Of a stretch of 64,000 nucleotides of DNA, positions 27,539 to 36,462 are shown in pieces. Below the pieces are notes generated by a model. That model was not told the DNA's origin. It worked only from the letters and a program-made list of their open reading frames with translations, and did not search any database. A program made the position numbers and the translations under genes. The stretch comes from Akkermansiaceae bacterium. Lineage in GTDB: Bacteria; Verrucomicrobiota; Verrucomicrobiia; Verrucomicrobiales; Akkermansiaceae. Position 1 is the stretch's first letter, and each line of letters starts with the position of its first letter. The stretch covers positions 1-64,000 of the forward strand of contig CAIXKE010000092.1 in NCBI GenBank assembly GCA_903919975.1, given 5' to 3'.

Positions 27539-29592
27539 GTGTCAGATCTTTCCGATTCCTCATCTTCGAAGCGTTTTCTCGATATCGTGACTCGCCCGCT
27601 TGAGGCGAACGATGAACTGCGCCATCGCGCACAAAACGAGCTCGCGCATCTGATCGAAGCAAGCCCGCAGGCGACTGACGAAATGCTAGAGGATGCCGTC
27701 GCGAAACTGGAGTTAGTGGAGCGGAAGATCTGGCGGAAGTGGGGCCTGCCGCTGGTCGGCGCGGTTGCTTTGGTTTCATTGGCCGTTGTTGTCGGAACCA
27801 CGGGCTATCGTTTCTTGCAGTTTCGGGGATGTATCGGCATGGTTTCCCTTGTTTATACAGGCGATGAGGGGCCGCCTCTCAATCCGCTCGCCAAAAAACT
27901 TTCGCCGGATGTTCGGTTGCTGATGTTCGGCCATGCGGATGCCGACAATGCCGCCGAAAAATGGCAGCCACTTTGGTAAAGCGATCGATCCAACCCGGCA
28001 TTACTGCAAGCCTATGCCGAAGGCTGTCTTTCGACTCGAAAAGAACTCCCCTTGGATTTGCTGAAGCAAGCGGAGACGATTGATCCTGGAAACGCTTATC
28101 TCGCCACCTTGGCGGCGGGCCATCTAGCAGATTCATCCGTGGAGCGAAAATCCGGGGCATCGTTCACGTCCAAAAATCCTGAAGCGCCGAAGTGGATGAT
28201 CAAAGATCAGGCGCGTTTCGATCAAGCCTACGAAGCACTCCGCAAAGCGGCGGAACTTCCCCGCTTCAACGATCACAACATCGCTCTCAATCAGCAAAGG
28301 TTCCGACATCTGCCGCCGGGCCGGGATTTTCTCGAGCGCATATCCCTGGTGGCCTACACGGCGGCGCTTCCCTCGCCGAAAATTGGAATACGCCATCTTG
28401 CCAACCTGCTTGCCGCGAAAGCTTCGACCTTTGACGCCCCCGCAGACATCGCGGAGTTTACGGAATGCGTGCAGTTGTGGCGCTGGCTGGTGGAACGCTC
28501 CGCGGAGACAAATTGGACCATGATCGATGGATTGATCACAAAGGCCATGATTCAAGCGCCACTCAAGAATTTCCGGGACGCCGCCGCCCGACTCGGACTC
28601 GAGGACGTTTCACGAAATTTCCGTCTGCTAGATGAAAAGTTGGTGGCGGAAAAAGAACAACGGAAAGCGAGAGGAAAAGAAGATCCAATATCACGGTGGA
28701 TCGAAACCAAGAGTTCGTTCATGGCATGCCTGCAGATGCCGGTGGTGACAAGCCAAGTCAATTCGCCGCCGTGCTCACCGAGGATGATTTTAAGCCTGGC
28801 CGCCTAACCGACCACGCATTGCTCGGCCAAGCTCACGCCACGATCGCTGCTGTCTGCTTCGGTTTGCTGGCACTCGGCGCTCTGTTGTCCCGAGCGATGG
28901 TTCCGCATGCCACTCAACTCGTCGCCCGTCGTCTGGCGGATCTCATTTCACTATGCGATCGGATGCTGCTGTTTGTCGTCTGCATCTTCGGGCCGCTCGG
29001 GTTTTATTTTGCCTTGATTCAAATCCCCCATCTATCAGCCCGCGATTGGAGCATGCGGATCAGCGGTTTTATAGCGCCTGTAGGCCAACTTGCAGCGCTC
29101 ACGGTGCTGATGATCAACTTGAGCATCGCGCTGGGCGCGTGGCTGACACGCAGCCGCCTGTCGATGCTGGAACCCGCGCGCCGCTCGTGGCGGCGGTTCT
29201 TGCCATGGGTCGGTGTTGCCAGCTCGATCCTGGTGATGCTGGTGTGCGGAATCTTCCCTGGCCCGTTGTTTCAACTCGGCGTCGTTCTCGCCATTTTCGC
29301 CACGTGTTGGCCGCTGGTTTTCTGGTTGCCGAAGATCTCCCGGAAATTCCGGAAGCAGAATCTGCACCGCGCCGTGCTGCATGAGGTTCTCGCCCCGCTG
29401 TGGATTGGCGCGGTGATCGTTTCCTGCTTGCTCTTCGCGCTTCACCGTTCCGATGAGTTCAAGTGGACGGAACGGGATCGATTGTTAGCCCCGGACCCCG
29501 AGGTGCGCGGCATGAGTCACATCGAGGGGGTGATGGCGAAGCAACTTGCGTCTGAAGTGCAAACCCTGATCAAGACGCTGCCGAAACCTTAA
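27539..29592 (+). pseudogene. Disrupted gene for a large multi-pass membrane protein
   Basis: Three reading segments look like one gene. Segment 1 (27539-27976) has a membrane helix (GLPLVGAVALVSLAVVVGTTGY) and ends at an in-frame TAA (27977-27979), after WQPLW. The same frame then continues SDRSNPALLQAYAEGCLSTRKELPLDLLKQAETIDPGNAYLATLAAGHL up to about 28735. There the sense moves to a second frame, giving AGGDKPSQFAAVLTEDDFKPGRLTDHALLG and four to six membrane helices up to 29592. A nonsense change and a frameshift are therefore inferred. Translation of the parts separately cannot be excluded. The family is not recognised. Confidence 0.6.
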
Positions 29593-29602
29593 TTCTGATC
29601 TT

Positions 29603-29672
29603 AAAAAGTAGTCTGGGACTTCAGTCCGATCTTTTGCGCGAAGAACGGACTGAAGTCCTGGACTACTTTTTT
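29603..29672. terminator. Bidirectional hairpin between convergent genes
   Basis: AAAAAGTAGTC...GGACTTCAGTCCG (29603 onward) is mirrored by CGGACTGAAGTCC...GACTACTTTTTT (to 29672). It gives T tracts on both strands. GGACTTCAGTCC-type sequence also appears near 5769, so this is a repeat used as a terminator. Confidence 0.75.
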
Positions 29673-29676
29673 GCTT

Positions 29677-30174
29677 TCAGCGAAGGCCGAGTGGCGTGCC
29701 GAGGATCTCGCGGAGGATGATGGCGCGCCGGGTTTGTTTCGGATTTCTCAAGCTGCTTTTGAGGCTGGCTTCACCAAGCGCAAGCGGTTTGGCATGCGTT
29801 TGGGCGGCGGCCACGCGGACGCGGGTGGCTGAGGCTCCGCCGGTGGTGGTGGCTTTGGTCTCCTTGATTTTTCGCAGGCGATCCTGAAGCTCTTGCTGGC
29901 GCTTGAGCTGTGATTCCACTTCGGAAACATCGAACTGGGCCAATGGCGAAGGAGCATTGCGGAACAAGGGAGGTGGAGCGGGAAGCAGCGGGCGCTCCTG
30001 AGGCGCCCGCCACTCCTTGTTCGGTCCGAAGATGTCCTCACTTTCCGACATTTCCTCACGAGCCCGACGTTCCTCCGCTTCGGCGTTTTTGGTGTCGGCG
30101 CGGTGCTTCAGCCATGAGCCGAAAGCCAGCACGACGATGACGACGATTTGGAGGTGATCGAGAAGCCAGTTCAT
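29677..30174 (-). CDS. Small membrane-anchored protein of the nfeD-floA operon
   Basis: The 165-residue protein has one N-terminal membrane helix (LLDHLQIVVIVVLAFGSWL). A charged helical stretch (KHRADTKNAEAEERRAREEM), a Pro-rich linker, a coiled-coil segment (VESQLKRQQELQDRLRKIKE) and a basic C-terminus ending RRAIILREILGTPLGLR follow. The C-terminal REIL-like motif resembles that of other Verrucomicrobial membrane proteins encoded beside floA. It lies 25 bp after floA and is likely cotranscribed. The function is unknown. Confidence 0.65.
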   Translation of the reverse strand: MNWLLDHLQIVVIVVLAFGSWLKHRADTKNAEAEERRAREEMSESEDIFGPNKEWRAPQERPLLPAPPPLFRNAPSPLAQFDVSEVESQLKRQQELQDRLRKIKETKATTTGGASATRVRVAAAQTHAKPLALGEASLKSSLRNPKQTRRAIILREILGTPLGLR

Positions 30175-30199
30175 GGGGGTAAATGCTTAAATTTGGAGA

Positions 30200-31198
30200 C
30201 TACTGTTCGCCCTTGGCGATGTTGCCGCGCATCAGGGTGTCGGACTTGATGTTTTCCATTTTATAATAATCCATCAGGCCGAGGTTGCCGCTGCGGAAGG
30301 CTTCGGCGATGGCGAGCGGGACTTGCGCTTCGGCTTCGACGACCTTGGCTTTCATTTCCGCGACGCGGGCGATCATTTCCTGTTCGAGTGCAACGGCGGC
30401 GGCGCGGCGGATTTCCGCTTGGGCTTGGGCCATGTTTTTATTCGCCTCGGCCTGCGCTTCCTGGAGCTGGGCACCGACGTTTTCGCCGACATCGACGTCG
30501 GCGATATCGATCGAAAGGATTTCAAATGCGGTGCCGACATCGAGACCGCGGTGCAGCACGACTTTGGAAATGCTATCCGGAGATTCGAGCACGGTTTTAT
30601 AACTCTCCGCCGAGCCGATGGTGGTGACGATGCCTTCGCCGACGCGGGCGATGATGGTTTCTTCTTTGGCACCGCCGACGAAGCGGTCGAGATTGGTGCG
30701 GACGGTGACGCGGGCGCGGACTTTCACTTGGATGCCATCTTTGGCGACGCCGTCGATGGTGCTGCGGCCGGATGCGGGATTCGGGCAGTCGATGACTTTC
30801 GGATCAACGGAGGTTCTAACGGCCTCGACGACACTCTTGCCGGAGCCTTTGGTGGCGAGGTCGATGGCGCAGGCGCGATTCCAATCCAATGTGATCCCGG
30901 CTTTCTGGGCGGCGATGAGGGCTTGGATGGTGGGGATCACGTTTCCGCCGGCGAGGAAGTGGGCTTCGATGTCGTCAATGGCGATCTCGATGCCAGCTTT
31001 TTTCGCGGTGATGCGGGCATCGACCACCATGCCGTAGGGCACTTGGCGGAGGCGCATGGCGATGAGATCGGTGAAGCCGACGTAGGCTCCGGCGAGCCAA
31101 GCGCGGAGCCAGACGCTAAAGAAGGAGAGGACGATTCCGAAGAGCAGCAATCCGAGGATGGCGACGACAATTAGGACGATGGTGGGCAGGTTAATCAT
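30200..31198 (-). CDS. floA: Flotillin-like protein FloA
   Basis: The 332-residue form starts [27 protein letters not shown], an N-terminal membrane segment. [44 protein letters not shown] is the FloA/YqfA signature. An SPFH domain and an Ala/Glu-rich coiled coil ([43 protein letters not shown]) follow. FloA organises membrane microdomains. The upstream neighbours are two NfeD proteins, its usual partners. Confidence 0.93.
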   Translation of the reverse strand: MINLPTIVLIVVAILGLLLFGIVLSFFSVWLRAWLAGAYVGFTDLIAMRLRQVPYGMVVDARITAKKAGIEIAIDDIEAHFLAGGNVIPTIQALIAAQKAGITLDWNRACAIDLATKGSGKSVVEAVRTSVDPKVIDCPNPASGRSTIDGVAKDGIQVKVRARVTVRTNLDRFVGGAKEETIIARVGEGIVTTIGSAESYKTVLESPDSISKVVLHRGLDVGTAFEILSIDIADVDVGENVGAQLQEAQAEANKNMAQAQAEIRRAAAVALEQEMIARVAEMKAKVVEAEAQVPLAIAEAFRSGNLGLMDYYKMENIKSDTLMRGNIAKGEQ

Positions 31199-31205
31199 GG
31201 TGTTA

Positions 31206-31682
31206 TTAGTTGGTTGGGATTTGAGATACGATGAGGCGGAAATTGTCGGCACCGGTGACTTCGAGCGGGGCTCCTGCGGAAACTTGGCCGTTTTGGCAGA
31301 AGGCTTCGTAGCGTTTGCCATCGATGAGGATGTAGCCGCTGGGCGAAAGCATGGTGAGGGCTTCGGCCGACTTGCCGATGAGTTCTTGGGCATCCGAGCC
31401 GAAAGCGGCGCTGACACCGGTGATTTCCTTGGTGAGGAAGGCGCGCTTGCCAATGGCGGTTTTCGGCAGGACGCGGAACTCGAGGTAAAATGCGGTAGTG
31501 GCGACGACTATTGCCGTGGCGACCGCCAGAATGCCGCCCCAAGTGCCGAATTCCACGAAGGCCATGACGCAACCGCCAAACATCATCAAGCCGCCGATCG
31601 CGCCAAGGATGCCGCCGGGCACGATCACCTCGACGAGGAGCAGCACGATTCCGAGTGCAAAGAGTAGTATGATCAAGGTCAT
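31206..31682 (-). CDS. NfeD-like membrane protein with OB-fold tail (short form)
   Basis: The 158-residue protein has three or four membrane helices ([35 protein letters not shown]). A soluble NfeD C-terminal OB-like domain (about residues 85-155: [28 protein letters not shown]) follows. It resembles the membrane and OB parts of the larger NfeD upstream but lacks a protease domain. Its start overlaps the upstream gene's end by 4 bp (ATGA), and floA follows after 7 bp. Confidence 0.85.
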   Translation of the reverse strand: MTLIILLFALGIVLLLVEVIVPGGILGAIGGLMMFGGCVMAFVEFGTWGGILAVATAIVVATTAFYLEFRVLPKTAIGKRAFLTKEITGVSAAFGSDAQELIGKSAEALTMLSPSGYILIDGKRYEAFCQNGQVSAGAPLEVTGADNFRLIVSQIPTN

Positions 31683-33109
31683 GAGAGGGATTCCACAATG
31701 AGGCCGAATTCCGAGACGCCGGTCACCGTAATCGGCGTGCCAGCCTCAGCGAAGCCAATGGCGAGCTTTGCTTCATAGCGCCTACCGAAAATTTCCACTT
31801 GCCCGCTGGGGAAGAGTGCGGTGGCGGCGATGCCGGATTTTCCGATCAATTCGTTGCCGCGTGGAGCATTGGATGTGGTGGCGTTGAGTTCGCGGATGGG
31901 GCCGGGTTCGCCTGCGACGGAAGATTCCAAAACCATCTTTCCCCAGGGTCCGCCCTTGGGAAGTGCCTTGAGCATGGCGAGGAAAATCACGATGGCGATC
32001 ACCACCCCGGCCATGACATTGGCGAGCGGGCGGAGCAAGACATCGCCGGAGAAGGAAATCGGTTCACCGGGCCAGAGATCAAGCATCGCCCACACCAGTG
32101 ATCCTAACATTAGTGCGATTCCGGTGAGCGCTGGAACCATGGTGCCCGGGAAAAAGAAGATCTCGATGGCGACGACGGTGACCCCCAACAGGAAGAACAA
32201 CAGAGGTTCGTGGCCGGAAAGCCCCGCCACGTTGTGGCCGAAGAAGACCACGGCTAACAACAGAATTCCCGTGATGCCGAAGATGCCGAAGCCCGGGGTC
32301 TTGAACTCGATAAACAGACAGAGCAGGCCGGCGGCCAGTAGCAAGGGTGTGAGTGCGGTGAGGTATTGCGCGAGTTCTTCCGACCAAGTCACTTCCAGCC
32401 GGACCGAGCTGTAATTCCCCTTACCATGGAGCTTATCTAACAATTCATCCATGTTTGCCGCGATGCCGGCACCGAGCAGTGGTTGCGCTGGATCGCCGTA
32501 AAGTTTGACCGCTTCCTGAGCGGTGAGGGAGAGCAATTCGCCTTTGGGCTTGATGATTTCGTCGCCAATTTTGAATTCGTAATCCATGTCGATCATCGCG
32601 GAGATGACTTGGCCGCGATAACCCTTGCCTTCGGAGATCGAGCGGACGCGGGCCTTGAGGTAACTGACGATTTTGCCGCGCATTGTTTCATCGATTTCAC
32701 CGCCGGTGGCCATGACGGGTGCGGCCGCGCCGATGATGCCGCCGGGTTCGAAATAGATTTCATCGGTGCCAGCGGAGATGAGTGCGCCGGCGGAAATCGC
32801 CTCACGGTTGATGTAGGTGACGGTTTTGCCCGGGAATTTTTCGAGTGCCTTGAGCATCTCGAAGGTGACGTCGAGCGCGCCGCCGGGGGTTTCCATGTCG
32901 AGCACGATGGTGTCCACCTTTTGTTCGATGGCTTCCTTGAGGCCACGGCGGAGGACGTAGAGCACGGGCTTGGCGATCTCCGAACGGATCGGAATGATCA
33001 CCACTTTGGCGGGAGTTTTTTTCTCCACGGCGGTTTCCGCGGCATGCGACGGCCCGGCGAACAGAAGCGCCAGCGCTGCCGCCAAAATGCCGGATAGAAA
33101 ACGAGTCAC
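31679..33109 (-). CDS. NfeD1b-type membrane-bound ClpP-class serine protease
   Basis: The 476-residue protein has a signal peptide (FLSGILAAALALLFAGPSHAAE). The ClpP-like protease domain includes VDTIVLDMETPGGALDVTFEMLKALEKFPGKTVTYINREAISAGALISAGTDEIYF (catalytic Ser in ISAGAL) and GGIIGAAAPVMATGG. Four or five membrane helices and a C-terminal OB domain (NELIGKSGIAATALFPSGQVEIFGRRYEAK) follow. Homologues cleave hydrophobic stomatin-type peptides. It leads the nfeD-nfeD-floA operon. Confidence 0.92.
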   Translation of the reverse strand: MTRFLSGILAAALALLFAGPSHAAETAVEKKTPAKVVIIPIRSEIAKPVLYVLRRGLKEAIEQKVDTIVLDMETPGGALDVTFEMLKALEKFPGKTVTYINREAISAGALISAGTDEIYFEPGGIIGAAAPVMATGGEIDETMRGKIVSYLKARVRSISEGKGYRGQVISAMIDMDYEFKIGDEIIKPKGELLSLTAQEAVKLYGDPAQPLLGAGIAANMDELLDKLHGKGNYSSVRLEVTWSEELAQYLTALTPLLLAAGLLCLFIEFKTPGFGIFGITGILLLAVVFFGHNVAGLSGHEPLLFFLLGVTVVAIEIFFFPGTMVPALTGIALMLGSLVWAMLDLWPGEPISFSGDVLLRPLANVMAGVVIAIVIFLAMLKALPKGGPWGKMVLESSVAGEPGPIRELNATTSNAPRGNELIGKSGIAATALFPSGQVEIFGRRYEAKLAIGFAEAGTPITVTGVSEFGLIVESLS

Positions 33110-33419
33110 GGTTTGGATTATGCCAGACGGATGCGGACAAGCAAGCTTCCGGTCGTTGGAAGATCCCTGGAATTTTCCAATGTCTGGAGCTGCTGATCAA
33201 ATCGCAAAATAGAATACATGCGGTCAGCCGCAAAGAGGCGAAAAAAGCCTCAAAAAATTAACCCCTCCAGTTTTTGCGATTTTTTGCGACTTTTGGCGGC
33301 AAATCATTCTGTAAGGTAGGCTTAGGACTTATCGCCCACAGCTATCGTTAGTAGAACATCGTGCGGATGATTTCCGGATTGAGGTTGAAATCTTACGGGT
33401 TTCCTGGATGCTCGTGCCC

Positions 33420-34592
33420 ATGATCCATTTGGACGCAAACGGGAGCACGGCGCTGCTCCCCGAGGTGCTGGAGGCGATGTTGCCATGGCTGCGCAACGGC
33501 CATGCCAATCCTTCGGGGGCCTATGCGGGTTCCCGTCAAGCGCGCCAGGCAATCGATGACGCCCGCAGCCAAGTGGCGGAGTGGATCGGCGCGGAGGCGG
33601 ATGAGATTCTCTTCACGGGCGGCGGCACGGAGAGCGTGAATACGGCCTTGCACTCGATGGATCGCCTGGTTGGCGACGGGGCGACGGTGGTTTCCGCGAT
33701 CGAGCACTCAGCGGTGCTGCGTTCTGCGGAAGATCTCCAGCGCCCGGTAAAATATGCCGGTGTGCATTCCGATGGTCGGCTGGATTTGGATAAATTTGCG
33801 GCCTTGCTGCCAGGTGCGGCGATGATCTCGGTGATGGCGGCCAACAATGAAACCGGCGTCCTCCAACCGGTGCGCGAGGTCGCCAACATGGCTCGCGAGC
33901 GCGGGATCGCGGTGCATTCGGACGCCATTCAGGCGGCCGGCAAGACCGACTTGCAAGTGCGCCAGCTCGGTGTGGATTTCCTCTCGCTCTCCGCGCACAA
34001 ATTCCACGGACCCAAGGGCGTAGGCGCGCTCTATATGCGCCGCGGCATCCGGTTTTTTCCGTTTCTCAAAGGCGGCACCCAGGAAAACGGCCGCCGGGCA
34101 GGCACTGAAAACGTCGCGGGAATCGTCGGCATGGGTGCGGCGGCGATGGCGATGAAGCGGATTGCCAGCGATCACACCGGGTTGCATCTGATGCGGGATA
34201 CGTTTGAAAGCAAGTTGCTCGCCGAGCTCCCGGGGGTGGCCATCAACGGCGATCCCGTCCATCGTTTGCCCAATACCAGCCACCTCGCCTTCGAAGGTTG
34301 TGAAGCGGTGGATTTGATCAAATTGTTAGACGAGGCCGGCATCGAGTGCTCCGCTGGCTCGGCATGCATGGCCGGAAAAATCCGGCCGTCGCACGTTCAG
34401 CTCGCGATGGGCTTGGATGGCGCGCGCGGCCGCAGCAGCCTGCGTTTCAGCTTCTCGATTCTCAACCAAGCCGCCGAGGCATGGCAGGCGGCGGAATTAG
34501 TAAAACAAGCCGTCACACGCCTGCGCCAAGCGCAAGTGCACGGCACCGACATGGGAATCGTGCGGGCGTCGTGCGGGTTGACGTTTTCGTGA
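33420..34592 (+). CDS. Cysteine desulfurase, NifS/IscS family
   Basis: This PLP enzyme takes sulfur from cysteine for Fe-S clusters or tRNA thiolation. From ATG 33420 it reads MIHLDANGSTALLPEV (390 residues). An ATG at 33408 is also in frame. FTGGGTESVNTAL, VMAANNETGVLQPV and HSDAIQAAGKTDL precede SLSAHKFHGPKGVGALY, which has the PLP Lys. The active-site Cys lies in ECSAGSACMAGKIRPSHV. The usual LDNAAT opening is replaced by LDANGST. It could supply sulfur to MnmA (39023-40111), which is not adjacent. Confidence 0.93.
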   Translation: MIHLDANGSTALLPEVLEAMLPWLRNGHANPSGAYAGSRQARQAIDDARSQVAEWIGAEADEILFTGGGTESVNTALHSMDRLVGDGATVVSAIEHSAVLRSAEDLQRPVKYAGVHSDGRLDLDKFAALLPGAAMISVMAANNETGVLQPVREVANMARERGIAVHSDAIQAAGKTDLQVRQLGVDFLSLSAHKFHGPKGVGALYMRRGIRFFPFLKGGTQENGRRAGTENVAGIVGMGAAAMAMKRIASDHTGLHLMRDTFESKLLAELPGVAINGDPVHRLPNTSHLAFEGCEAVDLIKLLDEAGIECSAGSACMAGKIRPSHVQLAMGLDGARGRSSLRFSFSILNQAAEAWQAAELVKQAVTRLRQAQVHGTDMGIVRASCGLTFS

Positions 34593-34630
34593 GCGGCGTA
34601 TAGGGCCGACTCATCAAAAAAGTTTTTAAC

Positions 34631-34777
34631 GAAACGCGGAGAATCAAAGGTCGCAGAGATAAGCGCTGAGATTTTAGGCTTTGGAGCCAAGTCAGCGTAA
34701 GAATCAATCCGAGTCCCATAACATTGCATTCATTCTTCTCTGCGAAGCCCTCCGTGATCTCTGCCACTTCGCGTTTC
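34631..34777. repeat. Long imperfect palindrome E
   Basis: GAAACGCGGAGAATCAAAGG and TCGCAGAGA on the left are mirrored by TCTCTGC and CACTTCGCGTTTC on the right (34762-34777). It fills most of the 281-bp gap between the desulfurase and the lipoprotein gene. It belongs to the same design class as repeats D and F: long, weakly conserved arms. Confidence 0.65.
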
Positions 34778-34873
34778 GATCTTGTCCAATAAAGGCAATT
34801 TTCGCGCGCAGGCTTTGGAGGCAGCGTCTGTTCACTTGACCCACTGGGCATCTTGCGCCAGTTTCCGCGGCAT

Positions 34874-35506
34874 ATGAAGCTTTTGAATTCGCCCATCTTC
34901 CGGCTGGCGGCTTTGCTCACTGGAGTATTTGCCATGAATGCCTGTGGTCCGAGCGGCCCTCGGCCGTCCGGCTATATGGCCGGTGTGGGCGGGCCGATCC
35001 ATCAGCAGGTTTCCAATGGTCCCCACCATCCGCCGCCCGCGATCCCCGATGATATTTCGTATTGGGATGGCGACGGCGTCAGCGGCAGTCCGCTGGTCAA
35101 AATCAACAGCAAGGAGCAAAAAGCCTTCTTTTATAAAAGCGGCGTGCTCGTCGGCGTGTCGAAGATTTCCAGCGGTAACGAAGATCACGCCACGCCGCCA
35201 GGACGCTACAAAATCATCCAAAAGAACAAGGACCACAAATCCTCGATTTATGGGGTTTTCAAGGACAAGGCGACGGGCCAGATGCTCAACGACAACGTCG
35301 ATATCCGCGTCGATAAGATCCCTTCCGGAGCCGTCTATTATGCCGCGCCGATGCCGAATTTCATGCGTTTCACGGGTGGCATCGGCATGCACACCGGCTA
35401 TCTGCCTGGCTACGCGGCGTCTCATGGCTGCATCCGCATGCCGCACCAAATGTCCGAGAAGTTTTTTGAAAACGTCGAACTCGGAACCCCGGTGATCGTC
35501 GAGTGA
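34874..35506 (+). CDS. Lipoprotein L,D-transpeptidase, YkuD type
   Basis: The 210-residue form starts MKLLNSPIFRLAALLTGVFAMNAC, a lipoprotein signal with lipobox FAMNAC. The YkuD domain (about residues 55-210) starts VKINSKEQKAFFYKSG. It has ATPPGRYKIIQKNK, and ends with the catalytic signature GGIGMHTGYLPGYAASHGCIRMP (His, Ser, Cys). It forms 3-3 cross-links or attaches proteins to peptidoglycan. The stop overlaps the next gene's GTG start. Confidence 0.9.
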   Translation: MKLLNSPIFRLAALLTGVFAMNACGPSGPRPSGYMAGVGGPIHQQVSNGPHHPPPAIPDDISYWDGDGVSGSPLVKINSKEQKAFFYKSGVLVGVSKISSGNEDHATPPGRYKIIQKNKDHKSSIYGVFKDKATGQMLNDNVDIRVDKIPSGAVYYAAPMPNFMRFTGGIGMHTGYLPGYAASHGCIRMPHQMSEKFFENVELGTPVIVE

Positions 35507-35871
35507 GCGATGGCTTTCCATCGCTTCCGGATGCGGAGTTCACGCTCGAAATCAGCCCCGGCGCGGTTGCGGAGTGGGTTCACCTGCCTGCCGACCAACG
35601 GCCACGCTTGATCGATTGCCGCGAGCGCGACGAATTGACGATTTGCCGGATCGGCGGCTATGAATGGTTTCCGCTGGGGACCTTCCCGGAAGTTTTGGAC
35701 CGGCTCACGGCGGACACCCAGCGCGGAGTGGTGGTCTATTGCCACCATGGCATGCGTTCCCTGCGGGCCGCCGCATTTCTGCGGGCGCATGGAGTGGAAA
35801 ACGCCTTCTCGATGAGCGGCGGAATCGATGCTTGGTCGGCGTTTGTCGATGCAGAGGTGCCGCGTTATTGA
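35503..35871 (+). CDS. Rhodanese-like sulfurtransferase
   Basis: The 122-residue protein begins with a GTG that overlaps the upstream stop (GTGA at 35503-35506). It is a single rhodanese domain: RPRLIDCRERDELTICRIGGYEWFPLG, then the active-site loop VVYCHHGMRSLRAAAFLRAHG (catalytic Cys), and MSGGIDAWS. It may handle sulfane sulfur in the cytoplasm. Coupling to the L,D-transpeptidase lipoprotein is positional only. Confidence 0.88.
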   Translation: MSDGFPSLPDAEFTLEISPGAVAEWVHLPADQRPRLIDCRERDELTICRIGGYEWFPLGTFPEVLDRLTADTQRGVVVYCHHGMRSLRAAAFLRAHGVENAFSMSGGIDAWSAFVDAEVPRY

Positions 35872-36118
35872 GGATTCTTGGGTTGATGCTCAGCCTGCGT
35901 TCCTGAAACCCCCTTGCCCAGCGTCAGCGCGGCACGCATCCGTTGTTCAATCGTCATTCCCTCCACGCTGCCGAATCTCTGCACGCAAGGCCGCATCAGC
36001 GCATGCACTGCGGCGGGCCCGCGGATGGTTCTGGACTTGCTCTCGCTTCATTTCTCTAGTGACATCCAACAAAATACAGACGGTCCGTCAAAAGGCAATT
36101 CAGGCCGCGTGCAAGTCT
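35872..36118. other. Intergenic stretch without a supported gene
   Basis: The gap from the rhodanese gene to recQ is about 590 bp. This first part has only short frames, such as a minus-strand 30-codon frame starting MTIEQRMRAALTLGKG, none recognisable. The second part is repeat A. The third (36312-36462) has a CCTCTTGCAAGAGG palindrome at about 36351-36364. Confidence 0.4.
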
Positions 36119-36311
36119 GCAAGGAGGGGCGATTTGCCCGGAGATGTCCGCTGCGCTCCCGTTCTGAATCGCCCTGACCATGAAGTGACAATGGAAAGCG
36201 CTTCGTTCATTTCATTAGCTTTTCATGGGCATTGGCGGACACGTTCCGCCACATCCTTGAGGAGATGCACTGTCTCATATGCGTCGCTTGGGCCGAATCC
36301 TTAAAGGCATT
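36119..36311. repeat. Interspersed palindromic repeat A, copy 2 (inverted)
   Basis: Reverse orientation relative to 12932-13113. It shares AAGGAGGGGCGA, ACCATGAAGTGACAATGG, AAGCGCTTCG and TCATGGGCATTGGCGGAC. It has GTTCCGCC, then CATCCTTGAGG in the outer arm, and ends CGAATCCTTAAAGGCATT. It carries about 20 bp extra near 36140-36170. Confidence 0.75.
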
Positions 36312-36462
36312 GGGCTTCGGTCGGCGAGAGCGATGGCCAAGGGTCACAGCCTCTTGCAAGAGGGCCTAGTCAATATCTAGATTGGTTGCCGCGCACAATT
36401 GTTCACACGACACATTGTGCCTGTTAAATACGTATTTATTCTTCGCAACGGTCCGCAACGGC

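Noticed and set aside
30323-31174. 283-codon plus-strand frame antisense to floA
   Set aside because: Asp/Gly-rich shadow of a well-conserved SPFH gene.
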